The notes beneath the pieces were generated by a model, which was given only the letters and a program-made list of their open reading frames with translations, did no database searches and was not told the DNA's origin. A stretch of DNA of 15,832 bases, from the NCBI GenBank assembly GCA_041572755.1, contig JBFFRY010000042.1, positions 1 through 15,832 on the forward strand, given 5' to 3'. The position numbers and the translations under genes were made by a program. This document shows positions 1 to 6,028 of the stretch, piece by piece. Origin of the DNA: JBFELU01 sp041572755. GTDB taxonomy: Bacteria; Actinomycetota; Acidimicrobiia; Spongiisociales; UBA11373. Within the stretch, counting starts at the first letter, position 1; each line of letters opens with the position of its first letter.

Positions 1-31
1 ACCTGTCCTCCCTTTCAACGCCACAAGAGGT

Positions 32-60
32 GAAGCCCCAGGTCAACGACCTGGGGCTTC
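32..60. terminator. Perfect 13-bp hairpin, probable transcription terminator
   Basis: Positions 32-44 (GAAGCCCCAGGTC) pair perfectly with 48-60 across a three-base loop. The hairpin lies 22 bp past the stop of the minus-strand RTX-repeat gene, so it most likely ends that transcript. Its symmetry means it could also end a plus-strand transcript entering from the left. The plus-strand side is followed by a short pyrimidine-rich run (cttcc) and the minus-strand side by cacctctt; neither is a classic long U tract, which is common in high-GC actinobacteria. Confidence 0.8.
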
Positions 61-82
61 CTTCCGTTGGGGGTAGGGGGGG

Positions 83-889
83 TCAGAGTTCACATGAGTG
101 CACGATCTCGCCGCGGTATGCGACACAGGTGTCTGTGCCGAGGTTTCCCCAGAAGACATCTGTGCCCGGGCCCCCAACGAGGTAGTCGTCCCCGGCGTTG
201 CCGCGAAGCACATCGTGTCCCTTCTGACCCTCGATCTCGTCGGCGCCTTTTCCTCCGAAGACGCTGTCGTCGCCGGTGCCGGCGAAGATCGTGTCTTTGC
301 CCTTGCCTCCAATGAGTAGATCGTCACCGCCTCGTCCGCTGATCAGGTCGTTGCCATCGTTGCCCGAGATGGTGTTGTCGTTGGCGTCCCCCAGGAGCGT
401 GTCGTTGCCCGGGGAACCCGAGATGTCCTCGATATCGATCAGGGTGTCCCATTCGGAGTCGGGGTATGGGGTCTTTGCCTTGCCGAGCCCCAGGTTGACC
501 CAGATCCTCTCTTCGTCCCAGTAGATGGCGTAGTCATCGTTGAGGCCACCGTTGAGATAATCCTCTCCGGGCCCACCATTGAGGGAGTCGAAGCCATCGC
601 CGCCGTAGAGGCTGTCATCGCCGGGCCCGCCACAGAGCATGTCGCCGCCGCCAAACCCGCTGAGCGTGTCGTTGCCTCCGAGGCCGGCGATGACGTCGTG
701 GCCGTCGGTTCCAAGAAGGACGTCGTCGAATGGGGTGCCGACGATGGTGGCGACCATGCCGTTGCAGATGATGTCGGGATCCGGCTGCGTGTCTCCGGGA
801 TCGTCACCGGGACGACCGCTGGCTTGGGGTATCGCCGCAACCACCCACCCCACCACGAGTACTGCCGCTGTGATCGTACGCAGACGCAT
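83..889 (-). CDS. Secreted RTX / haemolysin-type calcium-binding repeat protein
   Basis: The protein is 268 aa. Start ATG at 889 is chosen because a strong GGGGAGG ribosome site precedes it and the protein then begins with a clean Sec signal peptide (residues 1-24, hydrophobic core 7-20). Two blocks of glycine- and aspartate-rich nonapeptides (GGxGxDxL type) occupy about residues 51-117 and 158-252, separated by a non-repeat insert at 118-157 that contains WDEERIW. In this family such repeats form a parallel beta-roll that binds Ca2+ between turns. Four cysteines are present (42, 86, 255, 266), the last two in the C-terminal cap, so extracellular disulfides are possible. No enzymatic domain, no C-terminal type I secretion signal and no adjacent type I transporter are seen, so export is inferred to be by Sec. 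The likely role is a surface or extracellular calcium-binding structural protein; the substrate or partner is unknown. Confidence 0.88.
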   Translation of the reverse strand: MRLRTITAAVLVVGWVVAAIPQASGRPGDDPGDTQPDPDIICNGMVATIVGTPFDDVLLGTDGHDVIAGLGGNDTLSGFGGGDMLCGGPGDDSLYGGDGFDSLNGGPGEDYLNGGLNDDYAIYWDEERIWVNLGLGKAKTPYPDSEWDTLIDIEDISGSPGNDTLLGDANDNTISGNDGNDLISGRGGDDLLIGGKGKDTIFAGTGDDSVFGGKGADEIEGQKGHDVLRGNAGDDYLVGGPGTDVFWGNLGTDTCVAYRGEIVHSCEL

Positions 890-1031
890 TGAAGAGCCTC
901 CCCCCGATGTCGACTGCTGACAGGCTACGCGACCCCGACCACTGCCTGAGCGGCACGCCACGCCGGCGGCTTCACGCTCCCCACCCGATCTGAGGCGTCA
1001 TCCGGATGGTGGATGCGGCGAGCAGCCCCGG

Positions 1032-1547
1032 CTACCAGGTTTCGCGGTGCGCAACCTCCTCGAGGGGTCGCCGGTTGGGTCGGGTGAGCGGTCGAAGCGG
1101 CCGGTCGGCGGGGCGACCGAACGCGAGGAGCCAGGCGCAGAACCGGTCGTCGGGGAAGCCGAGGATCCCCCGAGCCAACTCTTGATCGGCGACTGCGGCG
1201 TGGGCGCTTCCGATTCCCAGGTCGGCGGCGGCCAGCATCATGCTCATCGTGGCTTGGCCCAGGTCGTACTGGATCGATTCCCGATCCCGCGGTTCCCGAG
1301 CGGTCGGCGCCACGAGGGCGATGGTGGCGGCCGAGGTGGCCACGTGCCCGGCGTTCTGCCACACGCCCGCCAGCGCCCCGAGGGTGTCCCGATCGGTCAC
1401 CACCACGAAGTCCCACCGCTGCCGGTTCATCGATGACGGCGTTCGGCGGCCCGCCTCGAGGATCCGCTCGAGGTCCCCGGGCTCGATCGGATCGGGGGTG
1501 TAGGAGCGCACGTTGCGCCGGGCGGTGATGGCTTCCCAGGTCTCCAT
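1032..1547 (-). CDS. Nitroreductase-family FMN-dependent oxidoreductase
   Basis: The protein is 171 aa, a usual size for small single-domain nitroreductases. The ATG at 1547 is preferred over an upstream GTG because GGAGAGG lies just before it and the protein then starts METWEAITARRNVRSY, the family's N-terminal FMN-phosphate-binding arginine region. RTPSSMNRQRW (residues 35-45) is the second flavin-binding signature, and QATMSMMLAAADLGIGS matches the conserved central helix and loop. These enzymes are cytoplasmic flavoproteins that use NAD(P)H to reduce nitro compounds, quinones or other substrates; the physiological substrate cannot be read from sequence. The gene starts 11 bp after the stop of the phosphoribosyltransferase gene, whose last codons overlap its ribosome site, so the two are probably co-transcribed. 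Confidence 0.9.
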   Translation of the reverse strand: METWEAITARRNVRSYTPDPIEPGDLERILEAGRRTPSSMNRQRWDFVVVTDRDTLGALAGVWQNAGHVATSAATIALVAPTAREPRDRESIQYDLGQATMSMMLAAADLGIGSAHAAVADQELARGILGFPDDRFCAWLLAFGRPADRPLRPLTRPNRRPLEEVAHRETW

Positions 1548-1558
1548 GTTGCCTCTCC

Positions 1559-1969
1559 TCAAGGTGTGTCGGTGTCCCCGGACCACGGCCAGCGAACGCA
1601 GGCGTCGAGCTCCGGGTAGGCAACCAGGTCGGCTTCGCCGCGCAGCACCACGGTGGTGACCTCGCGATCGGCCAGCGAGTCGGTCGCCGCTCTCAAGGTG
1701 GCCCCGGTCACCGAAACGTCGTCGACCACCAGGATCCGTCGTCCCGCCGGAACGTCGACCTCCCCGATCAGCCGGGGACGGGGCACGACGATAGCGTGGG
1801 TGTCGTTCCGAAACTGGAATCGGAGGCGCCCCAGCGGTACGCCGAGCAGTTCGGCCACGATCTCGCCGGGTGCGGCGCCGCCCCGCTCGACGGCGACCAC
1901 GGCGTCGGTTTCGGGGTAGGAGAGGCCGGCGAGCCGATCCCGGACGTCATCCAGTCCGATGGTGGGCAT
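1559..1969 (-). CDS. Phosphoribosyltransferase-domain protein (purine PRTase / Gpt-like)
   Basis: The protein is 136 aa and shows the type I phosphoribosyltransferase fold. The PRPP-binding signature ILVVDDVSVTGATL (about residues 79-92) carries the two adjacent aspartates and the TGAT phosphate loop. An AVERGG motif near residue 26 resembles the pyrophosphate loop of xanthine-guanine PRTases, and a WPW near the C-terminus recalls the base-binding aromatic of the same group. Such enzymes transfer a base to PRPP in purine salvage, but many short actinobacterial members are uncharacterised and could be regulatory. The ATG at 1969 has GGAG seven bases upstream; a GTG at 1984 in the same frame would add five residues and lacks a clear ribosome site. 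It is the upstream partner of the nitroreductase gene. Confidence 0.85.
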   Translation of the reverse strand: MPTIGLDDVRDRLAGLSYPETDAVVAVERGGAAPGEIVAELLGVPLGRLRFQFRNDTHAIVVPRPRLIGEVDVPAGRRILVVDDVSVTGATLRAATDSLADREVTTVVLRGEADLVAYPELDACVRWPWSGDTDTP

Positions 1970-2019
1970 GGCGGGCTCCAGCACAGCGCGTGATCCTCAG
2001 AGGTGCAGCCGGAACGAGG

Positions 2020-2346
2020 TCAGAGGTTGGGCAGGGAGGTCGCCGTGGTGACGCTTCTGAGCAGGCTCACCTGGCGATGCACGTTGTCGACCATGCCCAG
2101 GAATTCGCTGGTGAGCTGCTGGGCGATCTCATCGCCCCAACCCTCGCCGAGCGACGCGTAGCTCTCCAGACTCCATCGGGATTCGCCCGTGTAGTCACCG
2201 AACCCGCCGACGGTGACCCAGGTGCCGAGGTAGGCCCACCCCGGCCTGGTGTGCTCCTGCAGCCGGTTCTCATTGGCGCGGATCCACTCCATGAACTCGT
2301 TCTGCCGCCCCTTGGCGACTGTGAACCGAAAGACGTATTCGAGCAT
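2020..2346 (-). CDS. Small NIPSNAP-like / dimeric alpha-beta barrel protein
   Basis: The protein is 108 aa. The ATG at 2346 is preceded by an excellent GGAGGGG site, so the longer open frame that runs up to 2526 is not used. The pattern MLEYVFRFTVAKGRQNEFMEWIRANE, then a tryptophan-rich beta region (AYLGTWVTVGGFGDY) and a further helix, fits a ferredoxin-like dimeric alpha/beta barrel of the NIPSNAP or antibiotic-monooxygenase type. In known members such domains dimerise and act as small oxygenases, stress proteins or binding proteins; no catalytic residue can be assigned here. It lies 50 bp upstream of the phosphoribosyltransferase start on the same strand and may be part of the same transcript. 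Family assignment rests on pattern only. Confidence 0.6.
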   Translation of the reverse strand: MLEYVFRFTVAKGRQNEFMEWIRANENRLQEHTRPGWAYLGTWVTVGGFGDYTGESRWSLESYASLGEGWGDEIAQQLTSEFLGMVDNVHRQVSLLRSVTTATSLPNL

Positions 2347-2544
2347 CCCACTACCCCTCCGTCGAGTTCGACGAACCCTAATCCCCGGCCGCGCCGCGGT
2401 CCCGCGTCTCGGGTGGTCAGCGTTCGCAGTTCGCGGGCGACTCCACCCGGCACCCCTCGTCGCCGGGATCACCATGAGCGCCTCGCGACTCCTCACCGGG
2501 AGCGTGGGCCGAGTTGTCCGGCACACACGCTGGGGAATCTGCGT

Positions 2545-2832
2545 CTAGGCGCCGCAGGTCGGACGCGGCGGAAGCGTGAGCATCTCTTCGGGAGTGACCG
2601 CCCATCCCCGTTCGGTCAACGACCACACCCCATCGCCCCCGTCCTGCACGACTCCGATGTTTCTGAGGTAGTTGCACGCCCAGACCAGCCGGTACTCCAC
2701 CGCCCTGCCGGGCCCGTCGTGGGAATCGACCTCGCCGGAGATGTCGGTGAGAGCGGCCGATCCCCCCAGATCTCGCAATGCAACGACCGTGGGCCACATC
2801 AGATCGATGGGCGCCGCACCTGAGTCGGCCAT
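2545..2832 (-). CDS. Stand-alone Mrr N-terminal (winged-helix) domain protein
   Basis: The protein is 95 aa. Its core, from PIDLMWPTVVALRDLGGSA to YRLVWACNYLRNIGVV and then WSLTERGWAV, matches the winged-helix N-terminal domain of Mrr-type restriction endonucleases. In full-length Mrr this domain recognises DNA and is followed by a roughly 150-aa nuclease domain of the PD-(D/E)xK fold. Here the protein ends about 10 residues after the wing, so no nuclease is present and none is encoded next to it. It is therefore more likely a small DNA-binding regulator than a restriction enzyme. No good ribosome site precedes the ATG at 2832, so translation may be leaderless or weak. The domain match is clear to me by eye; the regulatory role is inference. 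Confidence 0.72.
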   Translation of the reverse strand: MADSGAAPIDLMWPTVVALRDLGGSAALTDISGEVDSHDGPGRAVEYRLVWACNYLRNIGVVQDGGDGVWSLTERGWAVTPEEMLTLPPRPTCGA

Positions 2833-2931
2833 GTGGCGAGCCTAGGCGCCCCGAAGACCCATGTCGGTGGCATGCGGCGGGTCGGGACCTGCGATGCCGC
2901 CGGTCGTCGTCTTCGTTGTTGGAGGAGACCT

Positions 2932-3027
2932 TCATCGTGGCGCGTTAGGCGACCACGTTGCCTTCACTGAGCTGCATGGCCAGTTGGTCCCCACCAGTTC
3001 GACGACCGTGTGGACACTCTCTGCCAC
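2932..3027 (-). pseudogene. Possible truncated dodecin-like fragment
   Basis: A GTG at 3027 follows a strong GGGAGGG ribosome site at 3032-3038. The 31-codon frame begins with residues AESVHTVVELVGTNW, which closely resemble the first strand of dodecins (typically YRVIEIVGTS). After this the similarity stops: the rest of a dodecin, about 50 residues with the flavin-contacting helix and two further strands, is missing, and the frame ends at 2932. Dodecins are small flavin-storage proteins of about 70 aa that form dodecamers. This looks like a gene whose 3' part was lost, but the recognisable stretch is only about 15 residues and chance resemblance is possible. Confidence 0.35.
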
Positions 3028-3096
3028 GCGACCCTCCCGCCCTTCGGGACGGCGTTCCCCCCTCGAGGTGCCTCTTCAGAGAGCCGACGCCTGCGC

Positions 3097-3993
3097 TCAG
3101 ACGACGATGGTGGCGCCGACGAATTCGACGCTGAACGCCTCGCACCACACGAGAGCCGTGTACGCCCCCGGAGCGAGCTCGGTGCCCGGCGGCAGTTCGT
3201 AGTTTTGGTCGCCGATGTTGCCTTTGAGCGCACCGAGATGGATCGAGCCCTCCGCCAGTGAGGTCTGGTCGGACCCCGGCACGAGGTACACCTCGAGGTC
3301 GGGACCGTTCTGGATGTCGAAGTTCTCGAAGCGGAGCACCAGCGAACCGTCGGGGTTCTGGAAGATGCCGGCGTCCCCGGTGCCCGAGTGGCCGGCCAGG
3401 CCGACGAATCGACCGGCCCCGAGCAGCACGGGCCCGCTGGGTAGCGGCGGCTCCCCGGTGACCGGTGGCTCCTCCTCGATTGGAGGGTCTTCAGCGGCCG
3501 CCTCGGTGGACGGAGGGGTGTCGATCGCCGGCGGAGCCGAACCGGTCGTGGGATCCTCTTCGGCCTCTGTGGTGGCGGGTGCCTCGGAAGGCGTCTCGAC
3601 AGTGGCGAGCTGCTCGGAGATCGATGCCGAGAAGCCTTCGTCGACGACGTCGTCGATGAAGTACGGCGAGACCAGCCACCAGTTGACGATCGCCAACGGC
3701 ACCACCAGCACGATCAACCTCGCGACCGGAGGCACACGCAGCCGAAGCATGGCGATGAAGGCAACGGCCGCGAGAGCCGTCCCGCCGAAGGTGAACAGGA
3801 CGGTCCGCCAGTTCTCGAACGGGGCTTCGAGGATGTCGGGCTCGACGAGGACCAGGAGCAGCATGATTGCCGCGATCACCGCGGCGACGATGATCTCCAG
3901 GCGGGTGATGCGGCCGATCAACCGGCCCACAAGGCCCTGCGGCGCGGAGCCGCCGTCACGGCCGGTCGGAGGCGAGGTCGATGTCTCGGTCAT
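3097..3993 (-). CDS. Membrane-anchored DM13-domain protein
   Basis: The protein is 298 aa from the ATG at 3993; an in-frame ATG at 4038 would add 15 residues, and neither start has a strong ribosome site. Three predicted membrane helices lie at about 33-50, 64-84 and 91-108. They are followed by a disordered, acidic, proline/threonine-rich linker (about 120-190) and a C-terminal DM13 domain (192-298). Features of that domain include GHSGTGDAGI, the beta strand LVLRFENFDIQNGPDLEVYL, and a conserved cysteine within VWCEAFSVEF (Cys284). DM13 domains are proposed to take part in extracytoplasmic electron transfer or redox chemistry through that cysteine; this is a proposal from family analysis, not a demonstrated activity. 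The linker suggests that the domain is held away from the membrane on the outer face. No redox partner gene is adjacent. Confidence 0.85.
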   Translation of the reverse strand: MTETSTSPPTGRDGGSAPQGLVGRLIGRITRLEIIVAAVIAAIMLLLVLVEPDILEAPFENWRTVLFTFGGTALAAVAFIAMLRLRVPPVARLIVLVVPLAIVNWWLVSPYFIDDVVDEGFSASISEQLATVETPSEAPATTEAEEDPTTGSAPPAIDTPPSTEAAAEDPPIEEEPPVTGEPPLPSGPVLLGAGRFVGLAGHSGTGDAGIFQNPDGSLVLRFENFDIQNGPDLEVYLVPGSDQTSLAEGSIHLGALKGNIGDQNYELPPGTELAPGAYTALVWCEAFSVEFVGATIVV

Positions 3994-4370
3994 GTGGGGA
4001 GATAACCGCCCGACCCTGCGATCTAGTTCCCGGTTCATCGTTTCGAGATCAGAAGCCGGTGCTTCCGCCCATCACTTGGGATCTGTGAACGAAGCGACCG
4101 ATGCGCTCGACACTGTTCGGACTCAGCAGGTGGCGGACTCCTCGCGGATTCGGGCGAGTTGGACTCCGGTGTGCGCAGCGTTCGGCTTCACGCGCCCCGT
4201 TGTCAACCATCGTCGCCCGAGGTCGGGCTGAGCCGCGTGGGGAACACCGGGAACTTCTTCGCCGTGCTGTTGGGGGCGTGCCACCACATGGCAGCCACTC
4301 TGGATAGAGCCTCGACTGGTCGGTCCACGGAACGCCTAGTGTCCTGTCGACAATCGTGGGAGTTGTAGCG
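3994..4370. other. Divergent intergenic region, no gene seen
   Basis: This 377-bp stretch separates the minus-strand DM13 gene from the plus-strand lipoprotein gene and must hold promoters for both. Several open frames cross it, but none has a ribosome site plus recognisable protein character. I see no tRNA, repeat or clear sigma-70-like promoter that I would defend. It could hold a small RNA or a decayed gene, but I have no positive evidence for either. Confidence 0.5.
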
Positions 4371-4697
4371 ATGTTGTTGCGCCGTGCCCGTCTGGGAATC
4401 GCCGTGCTGCTGCTGGGCCTCGTCGCCGGCTGCGGTGGCGGATCGAGGGATCTCACCGAGGCCGAGGCGGCGTGGTGCCAGGATCCCGCCAACACCGAGG
4501 CTCTGGAGGTGGCACTCGTTTCTCTCACCGGGGTCAATCTCCGGACACCCGACACCGACGAGGAGGCGGCGGCCCTGGAGGCCGAAGGTTGGATCAAGAT
4601 CTGGACCGTCGAGCTCACGTCCGGTACCCGCCACAGGTACCTCTCCAGTCAAGAGGACTACAACAGGGTGTGCACCGCCGCGTACGAGGAGCGGTAG
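4371..4697 (+). CDS. Small putative lipoprotein of unknown function
   Basis: The protein is 108 aa. The ATG at 4371 has GGGAG eight bases upstream and gives a classic lipoprotein signal: positively charged MLLRRAR, hydrophobic core, and lipobox LVAGC with the lipid-modified cysteine at residue 21. An in-frame GTG at 4356 overlaps that ribosome site and is unlikely to be used. The mature part is acidic in its first half (DTDEEAAALEAEG) and has two further cysteines, at residue 36 and in the C-terminal RVCTAAYEER, which could form one disulfide. No known domain is recognised. It would be anchored on the outer face of the cytoplasmic membrane. It stands alone, with about 330 bp before the next gene. 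Confidence 0.75.
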   Translation: MLLRRARLGIAVLLLGLVAGCGGGSRDLTEAEAAWCQDPANTEALEVALVSLTGVNLRTPDTDEEAAALEAEGWIKIWTVELTSGTRHRYLSSQEDYNRVCTAAYEER

Positions 4698-4944
4698 AGC
4701 GCGGCGACGACCAAGTCTTGTCAACTACGGCACGTGCAACAGCGGCCTGCACGCACTGTCAGGAAGCTCTGTTCTGTTGGCCGAGGCTTGATCGCCTCAG
4801 CCCTGTCTTCCATTCGTGGCACAGGCCAAGGCCGGCAAGAACGCCGACTTGAGAATGCCTATGCACCACGGAGGCTGAGGGGGAGTTATCCGACCGTGAG
4901 TTTCATCTCTGCCCGATTGCTTGCGCTACGGAACCACTTCTTGC
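4698..4944. other. Intergenic region upstream of the LuxR-type regulator, no gene seen
   Basis: Open frames in this stretch lack ribosome sites and protein-like composition. It contains the hairpin at 4779-4802, and its right edge leads into the regulator's promoter and the inverted repeat described separately. Nothing else is supported. Confidence 0.5.
4779..4802 (+). terminator. Weak hairpin, possible terminator of the lipoprotein gene
   Basis: GGC-C-GAGGC at 4779-4787 pairs with GCCTC-A-GCC at 4794-4802, an 8-pair stem with one C/A mismatch and a six-base loop. It is followed by ctgtcttcc, which is pyrimidine-rich but not a U tract. Its place 80 bp after the lipoprotein stop is compatible with termination. 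The stem is short, so chance is possible. Confidence 0.35.
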
Positions 4945-4950
4945 TACTAT
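4921..4950 (+). promoter_or_regulatory. Candidate promoter of the LuxR-type regulator gene
   Basis: TTGCGC at 4921-4926 and TACTAT at 4945-4950 are separated by 18 bp and resemble sigma-70-type -35 and -10 boxes. The -10 box overlaps the left arm of the perfect inverted repeat that follows. The local drop in GC content also fits a promoter. The regulator's start codon lies about 75 bp downstream. Confidence 0.45.
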
Positions 4951-4974
4951 TAGTGGGAACGCGGCCACTAATAG
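4947..4974. promoter_or_regulatory. Perfect 10-bp inverted repeat, candidate operator
   Basis: CTATTAGTGG at 4947-4956 and CCACTAATAG at 4965-4974 are exact inverted copies separated by eight bases. An additional CCACT half-element occurs at 4934-4938. The repeat overlaps the candidate -10 box and the expected transcription start, the position where a dimeric repressor would bind. It is not followed by a U tract, so it is unlikely to be a terminator. Which protein binds it is unknown; the regulator encoded 51 bp downstream is the obvious first candidate. Confidence 0.6.
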
Positions 4975-5025
4975 CACCCGCATGTGGGTGCCCGGCCGCT
5001 GGGCTGAGGCGGGGCCTGGAGGACC

Positions 5026-5682
5026 ATGGCCCGAGTCGAAGCAACCGCCCGCAGCTTGCCCTCAGCGAACTTGGCCCCCACGGTGGTCGTGGTGGCCGAC
5101 TCCGCCCTCCTCGCCGAAGCACTGGCCGTCGCCCTCAGCTCCTCCGGTCTCTCGGCTCGGGCTCTTACCCGGTTCCGGGATCGGGGTTCTGCGGATTCGC
5201 CACCCGGGCCGGCGGTGGTCGTCGACGGCCCCAACACCGCCGAAGCCATTCGGTTTCTGTCCGCGCACGGCCATGCCGTCGTGGTGGCTTGGACGGACCC
5301 GGTTCGCCACGCCGCCTACCTGGAAGCCGGAGCCACCATCGCAGTCGCTCCCGAGACAACGCTCAACGACCTCACCAGCCTCCTCGACGCACTCGCTCGC
5401 AATGAGCCTGCGCCTCCGGTGGGGGCTCGCGCCCCCCGTCAGACGGTCACCGAGGCCATGCTGATCCGGGAGCGACTGACGACGCTCACCCGGCGAGAGC
5501 AGCAGGTCCTGGATGCCCTCAGCGACGGGCTTCGCCCGGCGGCCATCGCCCGCCAATTCTTCGTGTCGCTGCACACTGTTCGGACCCACATCCGATCACT
5601 CCTCGGCAAACTCGAGGTCCACTCCCAACTGGAGGCGGTTGCCACCGCCCGGCGAGCCGGTTGGGAGCCGAGCCCCCACTAG
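5026..5682 (+). CDS. LuxR-type DNA-binding regulator with degenerate receiver domain
   Basis: The protein is 218 aa with a strong GGAGG site before the ATG. The C-terminal part (about 152-210) is a LuxR/NarL helix-turn-helix: LTRREQQVLDALSDG, then AAIARQFFVSLHTVRTHIRSLLGKL. The N-terminal part (about 19-125) has the alternating strand/helix pattern of a response-regulator receiver but is degenerate. The acidic pair is reduced to Ala24-Asp25; the aspartate in VVVDGPN (Asp67) may occupy the phosphoacceptor position; and the conserved lysine is replaced by proline (Pro109 in GATIAVAP). No histidine kinase is adjacent. It is therefore likely a phosphorylation-independent or ligand- or partner-controlled regulator. 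It lies directly upstream of the Tad pilus operon on the same strand, separated by 166 bp, so controlling that operon is a reasonable inference. Confidence 0.85.
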   Translation: MARVEATARSLPSANLAPTVVVVADSALLAEALAVALSSSGLSARALTRFRDRGSADSPPGPAVVVDGPNTAEAIRFLSAHGHAVVVAWTDPVRHAAYLEAGATIAVAPETTLNDLTSLLDALARNEPAPPVGARAPRQTVTEAMLIRERLTTLTRREQQVLDALSDGLRPAAIARQFFVSLHTVRTHIRSLLGKLEVHSQLEAVATARRAGWEPSPH

Positions 5683-5749
5683 GCCCCCCGCCGTACCGGT
5701 CCCCTCCGACATTCGCTACGCTCCGCGCGCATATCACCCATTTTAGGTA

Positions 5750-5778
5750 TTGATTTGCCCACTGAGAGTAGTCACTAT
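5750..5778 (+). promoter_or_regulatory. Candidate promoter of the Tad pilus operon
   Basis: The sequence at 5730-5778 is the most AT-rich of the regulator-flp gap. TTGATT at 5750-5755 and CACTAT at 5773-5778 are 17 bp apart and could act as -35 and -10 boxes, though the -10 match is poor. CCACTGAGAG at 5759-5768 matches the arm CCACTAATAG of the inverted repeat upstream of the regulator at 8 of 10 positions, a hint of a shared operator half-site. Confidence 0.3.
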
Positions 5779-5785
5779 GGGCTCA

Positions 5786-5822
5786 GGTGACCAGTCCGGA
5801 CCGAACGAACGCACTAGTCACC
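5786..5822 (+). promoter_or_regulatory. Imperfect inverted repeat in the flp leader
   Basis: GGTGACCAGT at 5786-5795 and ACTAGTCACC at 5813-5822 are inverted copies with one mismatch and a 17-base loop. The heptamer TAGTCAC at 5815-5821 is also present directly repeated at 5769-5775. The structure lies just upstream of the flp ribosome site (GGAGG at 5838-5842). It could be a protein-binding site or a leader hairpin that tunes pilin translation; the sequence alone cannot distinguish these. Confidence 0.4.
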
Positions 5823-5848
5823 GGGACCCTCGGGAGAGGAGGTTGGCA

Positions 5849-6028
5849 ATGAGGGACCTTATGCAAACCCTGATCCGCAGGGAGGATGGGGCCACCATGG
5901 TGGAGTACGGACTCATGGTGGCGCTGATCGCCGTCGTAGCGCTGGTGGCCGTCACCGCGCTCGGTGGCAGCGTCCGGGACATCTTCTCCAGTGTCGCCGG
6001 CTCCCTCACCGGAGGTTGCCATGAATAG
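5849..6028 (+). CDS. flp: Flp/Fap-type type IVb major pilin
   Basis: The protein is 59 aa, typical for Flp pilins. The start at 5849 has GGAGG six bases upstream; the open frame extends further back to a TTG at 5750, but that part is leader. The short positively charged leader MRDLMQTLIRREDG is followed by the class IVb processing site: cleavage is expected after Gly14, giving a mature protein beginning ATMVEYGLM, with the required Glu at +5 and Tyr at +6. A roughly 22-residue hydrophobic helix (LMVALIAVVALVAVTALG) then forms the pilus core. The prepilin peptidase removes the leader and the mature pilin assembles into Flp fibres used for adhesion. It is first in the operon and overlaps the next gene by 8 nt. 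The peptidase gene is not in the window. Confidence 0.95.
   Translation: MRDLMQTLIRREDGATMVEYGLMVALIAVVALVAVTALGGSVRDIFSSVAGSLTGGCHE

Noticed and set aside
300..700. Repeated GC-rich units as a possible CRISPR or DNA repeat array
   Set aside because: The periodicity is the 27-bp codon pattern of the nonapeptide repeats in the RTX-type protein; there are no identical repeats with unique spacers.
4734..5405. Plus-strand open frame overlapping the LuxR-type regulator
   Set aside because: No ribosome site, arginine/proline-rich product, and the overlapping regulator frame has a clear helix-turn-helix.
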